Assembly (NCBI RefSeq): GCF_964253915.1
Contig: NZ_CAXUSG020000003.1
Span: 186,001-250,000 of the forward strand
DNA: 64,000 nucleotides
Origin: Metarhizobium sp964253915
Lineage (GTDB): Bacteria; Pseudomonadota; Alphaproteobacteria; Rhizobiales; Rhizobiaceae
Reading direction: 5' to 3'
Positions 34,268 to 42,972 of this stretch are shown here, piece by piece. Under the pieces are notes generated by a model. The model did no database searches. It worked only from the letters and a program-made list of their open reading frames with translations, and had not been told where the DNA came from. The position numbers and the translations under genes are program-made. Each line of letters starts with the position of its first letter. Position 1 is the first letter of the stretch.

Positions 34268-34585
34268 ATGATCGATCCCAACGTCAAAGAACAATTGAGC
34301 GGCTATCGCCAGTCGATCGACAATATCGACGCCGCTCTCGTGCATATGCTGGCCGAACGTTTCCGCTGCACCAAGGCAGTGGGCGTGCTGAAAGCCACGC
34401 ATGACCTGCCGCCGGCCGACCCGGCGCGCGAAGAATACCAGATCAGCCGCCTTCGCCGTCTGGCGAAGGATGCCAGCCTGGACCCGGATTTTGCGGAAAA
34501 GTTCCTGAACTTCATCATCACCGAAGTGATCCGGCATCATGAAGCCATCGCTGCCGAACACGGCAGCACCCAACACACCGCCTGA
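34268..34585 (+). CDS. Chorismate mutase, AroQ class
   Basis: This 105-residue helical enzyme converts chorismate to prephenate for phenylalanine and tyrosine. The AroQ features are the N-terminal YRQSIDNIDAALVHMLAERFRCTKAVGVLKA with the active-site Arg and Lys, the PPADPAREEYQISRLRRLA loop helix, and the C-terminal FLNFIITEVIRHHEAI. It has no signal peptide, so it is a cytoplasmic monofunctional mutase. It sits 17 bases after ffh and 35 before rpsP, a placement conserved in many alphaproteobacteria. Confidence 0.93.
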   Translation: MIDPNVKEQLSGYRQSIDNIDAALVHMLAERFRCTKAVGVLKATHDLPPADPAREEYQISRLRRLAKDASLDPDFAEKFLNFIITEVIRHHEAIAAEHGSTQHTA

Positions 34586-34620
34586 ACAAAGCGGTCCCAA
34601 ACAGCCCAAGGAGTAATGAC

Positions 34621-34980
34621 ATGTCCCTGAAAATTCGTCTCGCCCGCGGTGGTTCCAAGAAGCGCCCGTACTACACCGTCGTCGTTGCCGACGCCCGTTC
34701 GCCGCGTGACGGCCGCTTCCTCGAGAAGCTCGGTTCCTGGAACCCGATGCTCGGCAAGGAAGACGCAAAGCGCGTCGAGCTGAACGCCGACCGCATCAAG
34801 CACTGGCTCGACCAGGGCGCCCAGCCGACCGACCGCGTTCTGCGCTTCCTCAACGAAGCCGGCATTGCCAAGCGCGACGCCCGCAGCAACCCGGAAAAGG
34901 GCAAGCCGGGCAAGAAGGCCCAGGAACGCGCCGCCGAGAAGGCCCAGAAGGCCGCCGACGCTGCTGCTGCCGCAGAATAA
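34621..34980 (+). CDS. rpsP: 30S ribosomal protein S16
   Basis: Small-subunit ribosomal protein needed for 30S assembly. The conserved core is the first 80 residues (SLKIRLARGGSKKRPYYTVVVADARSPRDGRFLEKLGSWNP, then DRIKHWLDQGAQPTDRVLRFL). The 119-residue length exceeds the 80-90 residues of many bacteria because of a Lys/Ala-rich tail (KKAQERAAEKAQKAADAAAAAE), as seen in other alphaproteobacteria. AAGGAG is present upstream. A hairpin between rpsP and rimM (35005-35034) may reduce downstream expression. Confidence 0.97.
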   Translation: MSLKIRLARGGSKKRPYYTVVVADARSPRDGRFLEKLGSWNPMLGKEDAKRVELNADRIKHWLDQGAQPTDRVLRFLNEAGIAKRDARSNPEKGKPGKKAQERAAEKAQKAADAAAAAE

Positions 34981-35004
34981 TCGGCTGACCATCCTTATCG
35001 AAAG

Positions 35005-35034
35005 CGGGCGGCGTGAACTCATGCCGCCCGTTTT
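35005..35034 (+). terminator. Intercistronic terminator-like hairpin between rpsP and rimM
   Basis: CGGGCGGC (35005-35012) and GCCGCCCG (35023-35030) form a perfect stem with a 10-base loop, followed by TTTT. As rimM and trmD belong to the same operon and are needed in far lower amounts than S16, it is best read as an attenuating partial terminator. Confidence 0.65.
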
Positions 35035-35100
35035 CGTTTCCAATTTTGCAAACTTCGACATAATAGAGCCCGAGCTTTGAAGAAAACCGGATCCAGCCGC

Positions 35101-35643
35101 ATGAGCAAGCTTGAAAATCCCATCCTGATGGCGACGGTCGGCGCGGCGCAGGGGCTGCGGGGCGAAGTGCGCGTCAAGGCCTTCAGCGCCGATCCCATGG
35201 CGCTCGGCGATTACGGCAACCTGCACAGCCTCGACGGCCGGACGTTCGAGGTTCTCGATATCCGCGAGGCCAAGACCGTCGTCATCGTCCGCTTCCGCGG
35301 CATCAACGACCGCAATGCGGCCGAAGCCTTGAACGGCCTGGAACTCTACGTCGAGCGCGACAACCTGCCCGACGACGAGCTCGACGACGACGAATTCTTC
35401 TATGCCGACCTCGAAGGCCTGGAAGCCGTCGACAGCGACGGCAAGAGTTACGGCACCGTCAGCGCCATCTACGATTTTGGCGCCGGCGATCTCCTGGAAC
35501 TCAAGGGGCCGGGGCGCCGGCCGGTGCTCATCCCCTTCTCGGAAAAGGCGGTGCTCGACATCGACCTCGAAGGCGGCACGATCCTCATCGACCCGCTCGC
35601 CGCCGGCCTGATCGACAGCCCCGACGACCGGCCGAAACCATGA
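35101..35643 (+). CDS. rimM: Ribosome maturation factor RimM
   Basis: This 180-residue 30S maturation factor binds S19 and acts with S16 in 3'-domain assembly. It has an N-terminal RimM domain (ILMATVGAAQGLRGEVRVKAFSADP) and a C-terminal PRC-barrel (DDEFFYADLEGLEAV, then GDLLELKGPGRRPVLIPFSEKAVLDIDL), ending in a short polar tail. The ATG at 35101 matches the family start; an upstream TTG at 35077 is less likely. It overlaps trmD by four bases. Confidence 0.95.
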   Translation: MSKLENPILMATVGAAQGLRGEVRVKAFSADPMALGDYGNLHSLDGRTFEVLDIREAKTVVIVRFRGINDRNAAEALNGLELYVERDNLPDDELDDDEFFYADLEGLEAVDSDGKSYGTVSAIYDFGAGDLLELKGPGRRPVLIPFSEKAVLDIDLEGGTILIDPLAAGLIDSPDDRPKP

Positions 35644-36356
35644 CGGACGGCAACAGCCCCTTCCGGGCAACGGTCCTGACGCTCTACCCGGAAATGTTTC
35701 CTGGCCATCTCGGCTATTCGCTGTCCGGCAAGGCGATGGAGCGCGGCTCATGGTCGCTCGATGCCGTGCAGATCCGCGACTACGCCACCGACCGGCACCG
35801 CACGGTGGACGACACCCCGGCCGGCGGCGGCGCCGGCATGGTGCTGAAGCCGGACGTGCTCGCCCGCGCCATCGACGATGTCGGCGAAGGTCGCCCCCGC
35901 CTGCTGATGAGCCCGCGCGGAAAACCGCTGACCCAGGCGCGCGTGCGCGAGCTTGCCGCCGGCGACGGCGTGGTGATCGTCTGCGGCCGTTTCGAAGGCA
36001 TCGACCAGCGGGTCATCGAGGCGCGGAACCTCGAAGAGGTGTCGATCGGCGACTATATTCTTTCCGGCGGCGAGCCGGCGGCGCTGATCGTGCTCGACGC
36101 CATTATCCGCATTCTTCCCGGCGTCATGGGCAACGACCTGTCCGGCCTGCACGAAAGTTTCGAGGACGGGCTGCTGGAGCATCCGCACTACACGAGGCCG
36201 CAGGTCTTCGAAGGCCTCGAAATCCCTGCCGTCCTCACCTCCGGCAATCACGGCGCCATCGACAAATGGCGCAAGGCGGAAGCCTTGAAGCTGACGGCCG
36301 AGCGCCGGCCGGATCTGCTGGCGAAACCGGCGACAAAATCGACGTCACAGGGGTGA
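35640..36356 (+). CDS. trmD: tRNA (guanine37-N1)-methyltransferase TrmD
   Basis: SPOUT-class enzyme that makes m1G37, which prevents +1 frameshifting. The 238 residues show the N-terminal FRATVLTLYPEMFPGHLGYSLSGKAMERG, DDTPAGGGAGMVLKPDVL, and the trefoil-knot AdoMet site including MSPRGKPL and VIVCGRFEGIDQRVIEA, then IGDYILSGGEPAAL. The C-terminal part has the TrmD tRNA-binding helices (PRVLTSGNH-like segment here as AVLTSGNHGAIDKWR). Its ATG overlaps the rimM stop. The 172 bases before rplS form an unusually long intercistronic leader. Confidence 0.97.
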   Translation: MTDGNSPFRATVLTLYPEMFPGHLGYSLSGKAMERGSWSLDAVQIRDYATDRHRTVDDTPAGGGAGMVLKPDVLARAIDDVGEGRPRLLMSPRGKPLTQARVRELAAGDGVVIVCGRFEGIDQRVIEARNLEEVSIGDYILSGGEPAALIVLDAIIRILPGVMGNDLSGLHESFEDGLLEHPHYTRPQVFEGLEIPAVLTSGNHGAIDKWRKAEALKLTAERRPDLLAKPATKSTSQG

Positions 36357-36528
36357 CATATCGGGAATCTTCCTGTATATGCCCGCTCGGAATTCGGGCT
36401 TGGCCCGTCGACCGCCAATCAAAGAATGGCGAATCCGCTCCAGCCTTCACCGGCTTACTCCCGAGGTTTCGACCGGAGGACAATCGAGAGCGCTCTGGCT
36501 GTTTCAGAAAAATGCAAAGGTTAGACCC

Positions 36529-37056
36529 ATGAACATCATTCAGCAGCTGGAAGCCGAACAGGCCGCCAAGATCGCCGCACAGCGCACCCTTCCGGAATTC
36601 TCCCCGGGCGACACGGTTCGTGTCAACGTCCGCGTCAAGGAAGGCAACCGTACCCGCGTACAGGCTTACGAAGGCGTCTGCATTGCCCGTTCGGGCGGCG
36701 GCATCAACGAGAGCTTCACCGTTCGCAAGATCTCCTACGGCGAAGGCGTCGAGCGCGTTTTCCCGATCTACACGCCGATGATCGAAAGCGTCGAAGTCGT
36801 TCGCCGCGGTAAGGTCCGTCGCGCCAAGCTCTACTACCTGCGCGACCGTCGCGGCAAGTCTGCCCGTATCGTTGAAGACACCGGCGTTCGCGCCCGCAAG
36901 CTCAACGACGCCGAGCGCGCCGCAGCCGCCCAGGAAAAGGCCCGCATCGAAGCCGAGAAGGTCGCAGCAGCCCAGGCTCTCGCCGCCGAAAAGGCAGCAG
37001 CCGAAGCCGCCGCTGCAGCGGAAGCTGCCGCTGCTGCAGAAGCCAAGGGCGAATAA
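36529..37056 (+). CDS. rplS: 50S ribosomal protein L19
   Basis: Large-subunit protein at the 30S-50S interface. The core (about residues 1-120) has QLEAEQAAKIAAQRTLPEFSPGDTVRVNVRVKEG, QAYEGVCIARSGGG, VERVFPIYTP and KLYYLRDRRGKSARI. From about residue 120 to 175 there is an extension made almost only of Ala, Glu and Lys, likely helical. The 36357-36528 leader is long enough for autoregulation or an internal promoter; it includes CTTCCTGTATATGCC, a possible -10. The start ATG at 36529 is the family start. A terminator follows at 37081-37106. Confidence 0.97.
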   Translation: MNIIQQLEAEQAAKIAAQRTLPEFSPGDTVRVNVRVKEGNRTRVQAYEGVCIARSGGGINESFTVRKISYGEGVERVFPIYTPMIESVEVVRRGKVRRAKLYYLRDRRGKSARIVEDTGVRARKLNDAERAAAAQEKARIEAEKVAAAQALAAEKAAAEAAAAAEAAAAAEAKGE

Positions 37057-37080
37057 GCTTTTCCGTTTGGAAATGCATCG

Positions 37081-37106
37081 AAGGCGGTCTCCGGGCCGCC
37101 TTTTTT
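37081..37106 (+). terminator. Rho-independent terminator of the ffh-rplS operon
   Basis: AAGGCGGTC(T) and (G)GGCCGCCTT pair around a short loop, followed by TTTTTTG. It resembles the terminator at 17194-17222 in arm sequence. Confidence 0.85.
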
Positions 37107-37259
37107 GTTGCCTGCGATCCGGAAGGAGAAAATTCTTCTGCGACGACCGGTATACAGCGGTGGCGCGTTTCATTTTTGCCGTAAAGGCAAGTGCCTTGGT
37201 CTTGCCATCGGCTTTGAAACTGTGACATTTTCCGCACGCCACACAATCGGGAGAATTCC

Positions 37260-38057
37260 ATGTCGTCCAGACGCTCGTTCCTTGCCGGGCTGACCGCCCT
37301 CGCCCTCATGCCGTTTGCTGCCGTTGCAGCCGACCTGCCGGATCTCGGCGGCCGCGCGGTCGTGGTCGTGACGGAAAATGCCTATCCGCCGCTGCAGTTC
37401 GTCGATCCGAAGAGCGGCGAAGCCAAGGGCTGGGAATACGACGCGATGAACGAGATCGCCAAGCGCCTGAATTTCAAGGTCGAATACCAGAACACCTCTT
37501 GGGACGCGATGATCCAGGCCGTTTCCGACGACCAGTACAACATCGGCATGACAGGCATCACCATCAAGGACGAGCGCAAGGAGAAGGTGGACTTTTCCGA
37601 CCCCTACATGCGCTCCGAGCAGTTCATGCTGGTGCGCGGCGACGAGAGCCGCTTCACTGACGCCAAGAGTTTTGGCGCGTTCAACGACGGCCTGGTCGGC
37701 GCCCAGCCGGGCACCTCGCCGTTCTACACCGCCGTCTACAACATCCTTGACGGCAACGAGCAGAACCCGCGCATAAAACTGTTCGAGACCTTCGGCGCCA
37801 CCGTACAGGCCCTCAAGGCCGGCGATGTCGATGTCGTCTTGACCGACAGCGTCGCCGCCCAGGGTTACGTCGATGCCTCCAATGGCGGCCTCAAGGTCGT
37901 CGGCGGTCCGCTTGGCAGCGAAGATTTCGGCTTCATCTTCCCCAAGGGGTCGGATCTCGTCGCCCCGGTCAATGCGGCTATCGCAGCGCTGAAGGCTGAC
38001 GGCACCTTCGATGCCCTCAACAAGAAGTGGTTCCTCGAATACAAGATGGGCGAGTGA
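37260..38057 (+). CDS. Amino-acid ABC importer substrate-binding protein
   Basis: This 265-residue periplasmic solute-binding protein of family 3 has a signal peptide (SSRRSFLAGLTALALMPFAAVAA, with a twin-Arg-like RRSF start). The mature protein has VVVVTENAYPPLQFVDPKSGEAKGWEYDAMNEIAKRLNFKVEYQNTSWDAMIQAVSDDQYNIGMTGITI, the two-lobe start typical of His/Arg/Gln binding proteins. The ligand is probably a polar or basic amino acid; this is inference. A permease gene follows 38 bases on. No ATPase gene lies near, which is unusual. Confidence 0.92.
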   Translation: MSSRRSFLAGLTALALMPFAAVAADLPDLGGRAVVVVTENAYPPLQFVDPKSGEAKGWEYDAMNEIAKRLNFKVEYQNTSWDAMIQAVSDDQYNIGMTGITIKDERKEKVDFSDPYMRSEQFMLVRGDESRFTDAKSFGAFNDGLVGAQPGTSPFYTAVYNILDGNEQNPRIKLFETFGATVQALKAGDVDVVLTDSVAAQGYVDASNGGLKVVGGPLGSEDFGFIFPKGSDLVAPVNAAIAALKADGTFDALNKKWFLEYKMGE

Positions 38058-38095
38058 GCGCCCTCCATGTCGGCCATGACGAAAACTGAACGCTG

Positions 38096-38914
38096 ATGGG
38101 CTTCCAGACTTTGCCCAAGGGCGGCAAAGGCGACTATCCCTGGTGGTTGGTCGCCCTTTGTGTGTTGGCGGTGGTGCTTGCCGCCGTCATCTTCTTCAAC
38201 GGCATCTATGCTCAGGTCTTCCTGACCGTGGCAAACGGCATCGGCGTGACGATCTTCGTCACGCTCGTCGCCTTCTGCCTTGCCACCCTGCTCGGCCTCG
38301 GCATCGCGCTTCTCGGCCTCTCCGACAGCAATGCATTGCGCCAGATCTCCCGCTTCTACATCGAGGTGATCCGCGGCATACCGATGCTGGTGCTTCTGTT
38401 CTACATCGCCTTCGTCGGCGCCCCCGGCATTGTTGCCGCCTACAACTGGCTGATGACGCCGCTGACCAGCTCAGGGCTCGCCGAGCCTATGCTGGTGCGC
38501 GACTTCTCGCTGATGTGGCGGGCGATCATGGCCCTGATGATCGGCTATTCCGCCTTCATTGCCGAAATTTTTCGCGCCGGCATCCAATCGGTGGACAAGG
38601 GGCAGATCGAGGCGTCGAAAGCGCTCGGCCTGTCGCGTGTCCAGCGCTTCCGCCTTGTCGTCTTTCCGCAGGCGATCCGGGTGATCTTCCCGCCGCTCTC
38701 CAACGATTTCGTCGCCATGGTGAAGGACAGTTCGCTGGTCTCCGTGCTCGGCGTCGCCGACATCACCCAGATGGGCAAGGTCTACGCCTCCGGTTCCTTC
38801 CGCTTTTTCGAGACCTATTCGATCGTCGCCTATATCTACCTCATCCTGACGATCGGCCTTTCGCTGCTGCTGCGGTCGTTCGAAAAGCGGATGCGGGGAA
38901 AGACCGAGAGATGA
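38096..38914 (+). CDS. Amino-acid ABC importer permease (HisM/GlnP type)
   Basis: This 272-residue inner-membrane permease has five to six hydrophobic segments and the coupling EAA loop as IEASKALGLSRVQRFRLVVFPQAIRVIFPPLSNDFVAMVKDSSLVSVLG. It carries the FIEVIRGIP-like segment (FYIEVIRGIPMLVLLFYIAF), typical of polar amino-acid permeases. It is the partner of the binding protein at 37260-38057. The genes that normally follow (second permease, ATPase) are missing. leuC lies 283 bases downstream. Confidence 0.9.
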   Translation: MGFQTLPKGGKGDYPWWLVALCVLAVVLAAVIFFNGIYAQVFLTVANGIGVTIFVTLVAFCLATLLGLGIALLGLSDSNALRQISRFYIEVIRGIPMLVLLFYIAFVGAPGIVAAYNWLMTPLTSSGLAEPMLVRDFSLMWRAIMALMIGYSAFIAEIFRAGIQSVDKGQIEASKALGLSRVQRFRLVVFPQAIRVIFPPLSNDFVAMVKDSSLVSVLGVADITQMGKVYASGSFRFFETYSIVAYIYLILTIGLSLLLRSFEKRMRGKTER

Positions 38915-39007
38915 ACCGGCGGCACGGCCGGGATCTTGTGACGGCCGGATGACGCCGGCGCTGGAAATCCGTTGCCGAAAGCCCGAAAAATTGCTAGAAG
39001 CGCGGCC

Positions 39008-39124
39008 ATGGGATCGAAATTCGGATGTCTCGCGCCTTTTGTTTACGTGCTGCAGGATCACAAGCGCCTGCCGGCCCGTTTCTTCGCGCGCGTCTCCGGG
39101 GCGCTCAACAGCCGCCTTGCCTAA
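39008..39124 (+). CDS. Candidate small protein, 38 residues
   Basis: ATG at 39008 opens a 38-codon frame that ends at TAA 39122-39124: MGSKFGCLAPFVYVLQDHKR and then a basic, Arg-rich second half. AGAAG lies 12 bases upstream, a weak site. Codon use is of the local type and there is no overlapping gene. It is too short for a family call and could be a spurious frame or a leader peptide; its TAA is part of the inverted repeat before leuC. Confidence 0.3.
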   Translation: MGSKFGCLAPFVYVLQDHKRLPARFFARVSGALNSRLA

Positions 39125-39161
39125 GCTTTGAAGCTTAAGCATCCGGCAGTCGCCGACTGCC
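39122..39161 (+). promoter_or_regulatory. Two perfect inverted repeats upstream of leuC
   Basis: TAAGCTT-TG-AAGCTTA spans 39122-39137 and GGCAGTCG-C-CGACTGCC spans 39145-39161. They lie 37-76 bases before the leuC start and could be operators or an attenuator stem. The second is followed by AAATCCCTATACCCCTATATCG, not by a T-run. Confidence 0.45.
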
Positions 39162-39197
39162 AAATCCCTATACCCCTATATCGAGTGGATATGAGCC

Positions 39198-40607
<1,410 letters not shown>

Positions 40608-40623
40608 TGCGGGGCCGCCGCAC

Positions 40624-41145
40624 ATGACCCATGGGCGGCGGCTTCTCCTCCTCAGGCATGCGAAGTCCGCCTGGCCGGAAGGCGTGGCGGACAAGGAACG
40701 GCCGCTGGCGCCGCGCGGCGAAAAGGCGGCGCCCCTCATGGGCGCCTACCTCGCCCGCGAAAGATTGAAGACCGACCTGGCGCTTGTTTCGCCGGCGCGC
40801 CGGACGCAGGAAAGCTGGACATTGCTGCGCCGGGCGTGGCCGAAGGCACCCGCCAGGCTCGATATCGACGATCTCTACGAAACCTCTGCAGACACCATCC
40901 TTGCGGTCATCCGGACGCTGCAGACAGATCGCCGCTCGGTGCTGATCCTCGGCCACAATCCCGGCCTCGAGGATCTTGCCCGGCTGCTGATCGGCACCGG
41001 CCAGCCGGAGGCTCGTGAGCAGCTGGAGACAAAATTCCCCACCTGCGGATTGGCCGTCATCGATTTCGAGGTGAAAAGCTGGGCGAAGCTGGCGCCGGGC
41101 AGCGGAACGCTGGAACGGTTCGTGACGCCAAAAACGCTGGGCTGA
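40624..41145 (+). CDS. SixA-like histidine phosphatase
   Basis: This 173-residue member of the histidine phosphatase superfamily has the catalytic RHA motif near the N-terminus (LLLLRHAKSAWP), plus the downstream RxTQ segment (SPARRTQESW) and late GHNPGLEDLARLLIG with the second active-site His. E. coli SixA dephosphorylates a histidine on the phosphotransfer proteins of the PTS/ArcB pathways; the substrate here is not known. The ATG at 40624 gives the family start and the frame overlaps only leuC upstream. A GCTGACG-TCG-CGTCAGC hairpin and a RIME-type repeat follow the stop. Confidence 0.85.
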   Translation: MTHGRRLLLLRHAKSAWPEGVADKERPLAPRGEKAAPLMGAYLARERLKTDLALVSPARRTQESWTLLRRAWPKAPARLDIDDLYETSADTILAVIRTLQTDRRSVLILGHNPGLEDLARLLIGTGQPEAREQLETKFPTCGLAVIDFEVKSWAKLAPGSGTLERFVTPKTLG

Positions 41146-41155
41146 CGTCGCGTCA

Positions 41156-41293
41156 GCCCCTCACCCTAACCCTCTCCCCGCAAACGGGGAGAGGGGACTT
41201 GCCTCACGCAGCGTTGAGTGTGGCGAAAGGGTGCGGCATCTCACCTTCTCCCCGCACGCGGGGAGAAGGTGCCCGGCAGGGCGGATGAGGGGC
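41156..41293. repeat. RIME-type intergenic palindromic repeat
   Basis: A 138-base element with imperfect terminal inverted repeats (GCCCCTCACCC left, GGATGAGGGGC right) encloses two strong hairpins: CCCTCTCCCCG-CAAA-CGGGGAGAGGG at 41170-41195 and ACCTTCTCCCCGC/GCGGGGAGAAGGT at 41243-41270. This composition is that of Rhizobium-specific intergenic mosaic elements, which are non-coding. Confidence 0.8.
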
Positions 41294-41329
41294 CACCTTA
41301 CCAGCAAAGCGAAGCGGCCGGCCTCGATA

Positions 41330-42160
41330 TCAGAACGTTGCCGTCTTCGGGTCCGGCCCGATGCGGGCACCGGCATCGTCGAGCTTGGCGATAGCGGCGA
41401 TATCATCGGCATCCAGCTTGAAATCGAAGACCTGGAAATTCTCGACGATACGGCTCGGCGTGATCGACTTCGGGATGACCACGAAACCGCTGTCGATGTG
41501 CCAGCGAATGATCACCTGCGCCGGTGTGCGGCCATGCTTGGCGGCAATTGCGCCGATGGTGGAATTGTCCAGCAGCTTGCCCTGGCCGAGCGGGCTCCAG
41601 GACTGGGTGGCGATGTTGAGCTTCTTGTGGGCGTCCTGCGCCGCCTTCTGCTGGAAGTCCGGGTGCAGTTCGATCTGGTTGATCACCGGCACGACGCCGG
41701 TTTCCTGCACCAGCCGGTCGAGATGCTCCGGATAGAAGTTGGAAACGCCGATGGAGCGGGCGCGGCCCTCTTCCTTCAGCCGCAGGAATGCCTTCCACGT
41801 ATCGACGTAGCGGTCGCGCTTCGGTGCCGGCCAGTGGATGAGGTAAAGGTCGACATAATCGGTTCCGAGCCGCTTCAGGCTCTTGTCGAACGCCTTCAGT
41901 GTCGAGTCAAACCCCTGGTCGTCGTTCCAGAGCTTGGTGGTGAGGAAGAGATCCTTGCGGTCGATGCCGGACGAACGGATGCCTTCGCCGACGCCCTCTT
42001 CGTTTTCATAGATCGCAGCCGTATCGACATGCCGGTAGCCGGCATCGATGGCCGCCTTCACTGTCGGCGCGGCGATATCGTTCGGCGTCTGCCAGACGCC
42101 GAGGCCGACCTGCGGAATGGAATGGCCGTCATGGAAGGTGATGATGGGAGTATGGGTCAC
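41330..42160 (-). CDS. Aldo-keto reductase
   Basis: This 276-residue cytoplasmic NADPH-dependent oxidoreductase of the AKR fold carries the catalytic tetrad as Asp46, Tyr51, Lys76 and His109 (within YRHVDTAAIYENEEGVG, LTTKLWND and YLIHWPAPK). The C-terminal VIPKSITPSRIVENFQVFDFKLDADDIAAI is the cofactor-binding signature. The length matches 2,5-diketo-D-gluconate reductase-type AKRs. The GTG at 42160 has CGGAGG upstream; the frame extends to 42244 without a better start. The substrate is not resolved. It is a single gene after the RIME repeat. Confidence 0.9.
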   Translation of the reverse strand: MTHTPIITFHDGHSIPQVGLGVWQTPNDIAAPTVKAAIDAGYRHVDTAAIYENEEGVGEGIRSSGIDRKDLFLTTKLWNDDQGFDSTLKAFDKSLKRLGTDYVDLYLIHWPAPKRDRYVDTWKAFLRLKEEGRARSIGVSNFYPEHLDRLVQETGVVPVINQIELHPDFQQKAAQDAHKKLNIATQSWSPLGQGKLLDNSTIGAIAAKHGRTPAQVIIRWHIDSGFVVIPKSITPSRIVENFQVFDFKLDADDIAAIAKLDDAGARIGPDPKTATF

Positions 42161-42278
42161 ACTGTGCCTCCGCGAGATTGAAGCGTGATGAAATAAAGAA
42201 ATCCGGCGCGGATCGACAAAAGCGAGCGGCGCCGGACGGAACATATAGGCATATCATCCGCAATTATCACCCCTGCAA

Positions 42279-42824
42279 TCAAAAAACCCTGAGAACGCTC
42301 CCCTTGCGTAAAAAAGGCAACAGCCGGCGCATGTCGCGCAGCTGCAGCGCCACGCAGCCGGCGGTCGGCTCGTAGCCGGGCCGGCTGAGATGGAAGAAGA
42401 TCGCCGAACCTCGGTCACGCCGGCGCGAGCTTATGTTCCAGTCGAGGACGATGCAGATGTCATAGAGATCGTCCTTGCGCGCCAGTTCTTCATGGCTTGG
42501 CTTGAACGGTGCCTTGACCGGTCGATTGTAGGCCGGATGGCCGGAGGCATCGCACCAGAGCATGTTTTGACGGATCGGTCGCATCGGCAGGGCGGTGACG
42601 AGGCCGCTCACCCGGTCCGGCCGCCAGAAGCCGGAGAGAAGCGTCATCGCCGCAATCGGCGACGCCCCATCACCCTCGCGCTTGAAAGCCGTCCGTCCCG
42701 AGCGGCCGATCGCTGCCTGAAGGGTCAGCCCGCCGACCGAAACGATGGCCTGCTGCCGGTTGCCCGGTTTCTGGCGAACGCAGATGATCGGCCGGGAACG
42801 GGCGGGCGGGCTTGTCTTTCGCAT
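42279..42824 (-). CDS. L,D-transpeptidase catalytic-domain protein (YkuD family)
   Basis: This 181-residue YkuD-domain protein has a likely catalytic His145 and Cys157 in AIFFHLSRPGYEPTAGCVAL. The classical SHGC is here TAGC, as in the alphaproteobacterial COG3786 subgroup. It lacks a clear signal peptide, which is odd for a periplasmic enzyme, and starts with a positively charged MRKTSPPARSRP. It may act on peptidoglycan cross-links or may be an anchored variant; this is inference. It is divergent from the CenR-like regulator across 148 bases. Confidence 0.8.
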   Translation of the reverse strand: MRKTSPPARSRPIICVRQKPGNRQQAIVSVGGLTLQAAIGRSGRTAFKREGDGASPIAAMTLLSGFWRPDRVSGLVTALPMRPIRQNMLWCDASGHPAYNRPVKAPFKPSHEELARKDDLYDICIVLDWNISSRRRDRGSAIFFHLSRPGYEPTAGCVALQLRDMRRLLPFLRKGSVLRVF

Positions 42825-42972
42825 GCGATCTCACAAGTATTTGCTTTGCGCGTGATATGGTTTGAAATCATAGCACTTTGAACAGGACAACACAGGCTCC
42901 GCTCCGCCACAGTCTTGCCAAAACAACAATTTGGCGTAGGAGTGAAGAGGCAAAACGAAAGGCAGCCAGCGC

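Noticed and set aside
41156..41293. Repeated hairpin units that could look like a CRISPR array
   Set aside because: The hairpins differ, occur only twice, and the unit has terminal inverted repeats of a RIME element; there are no spacers of regular length.
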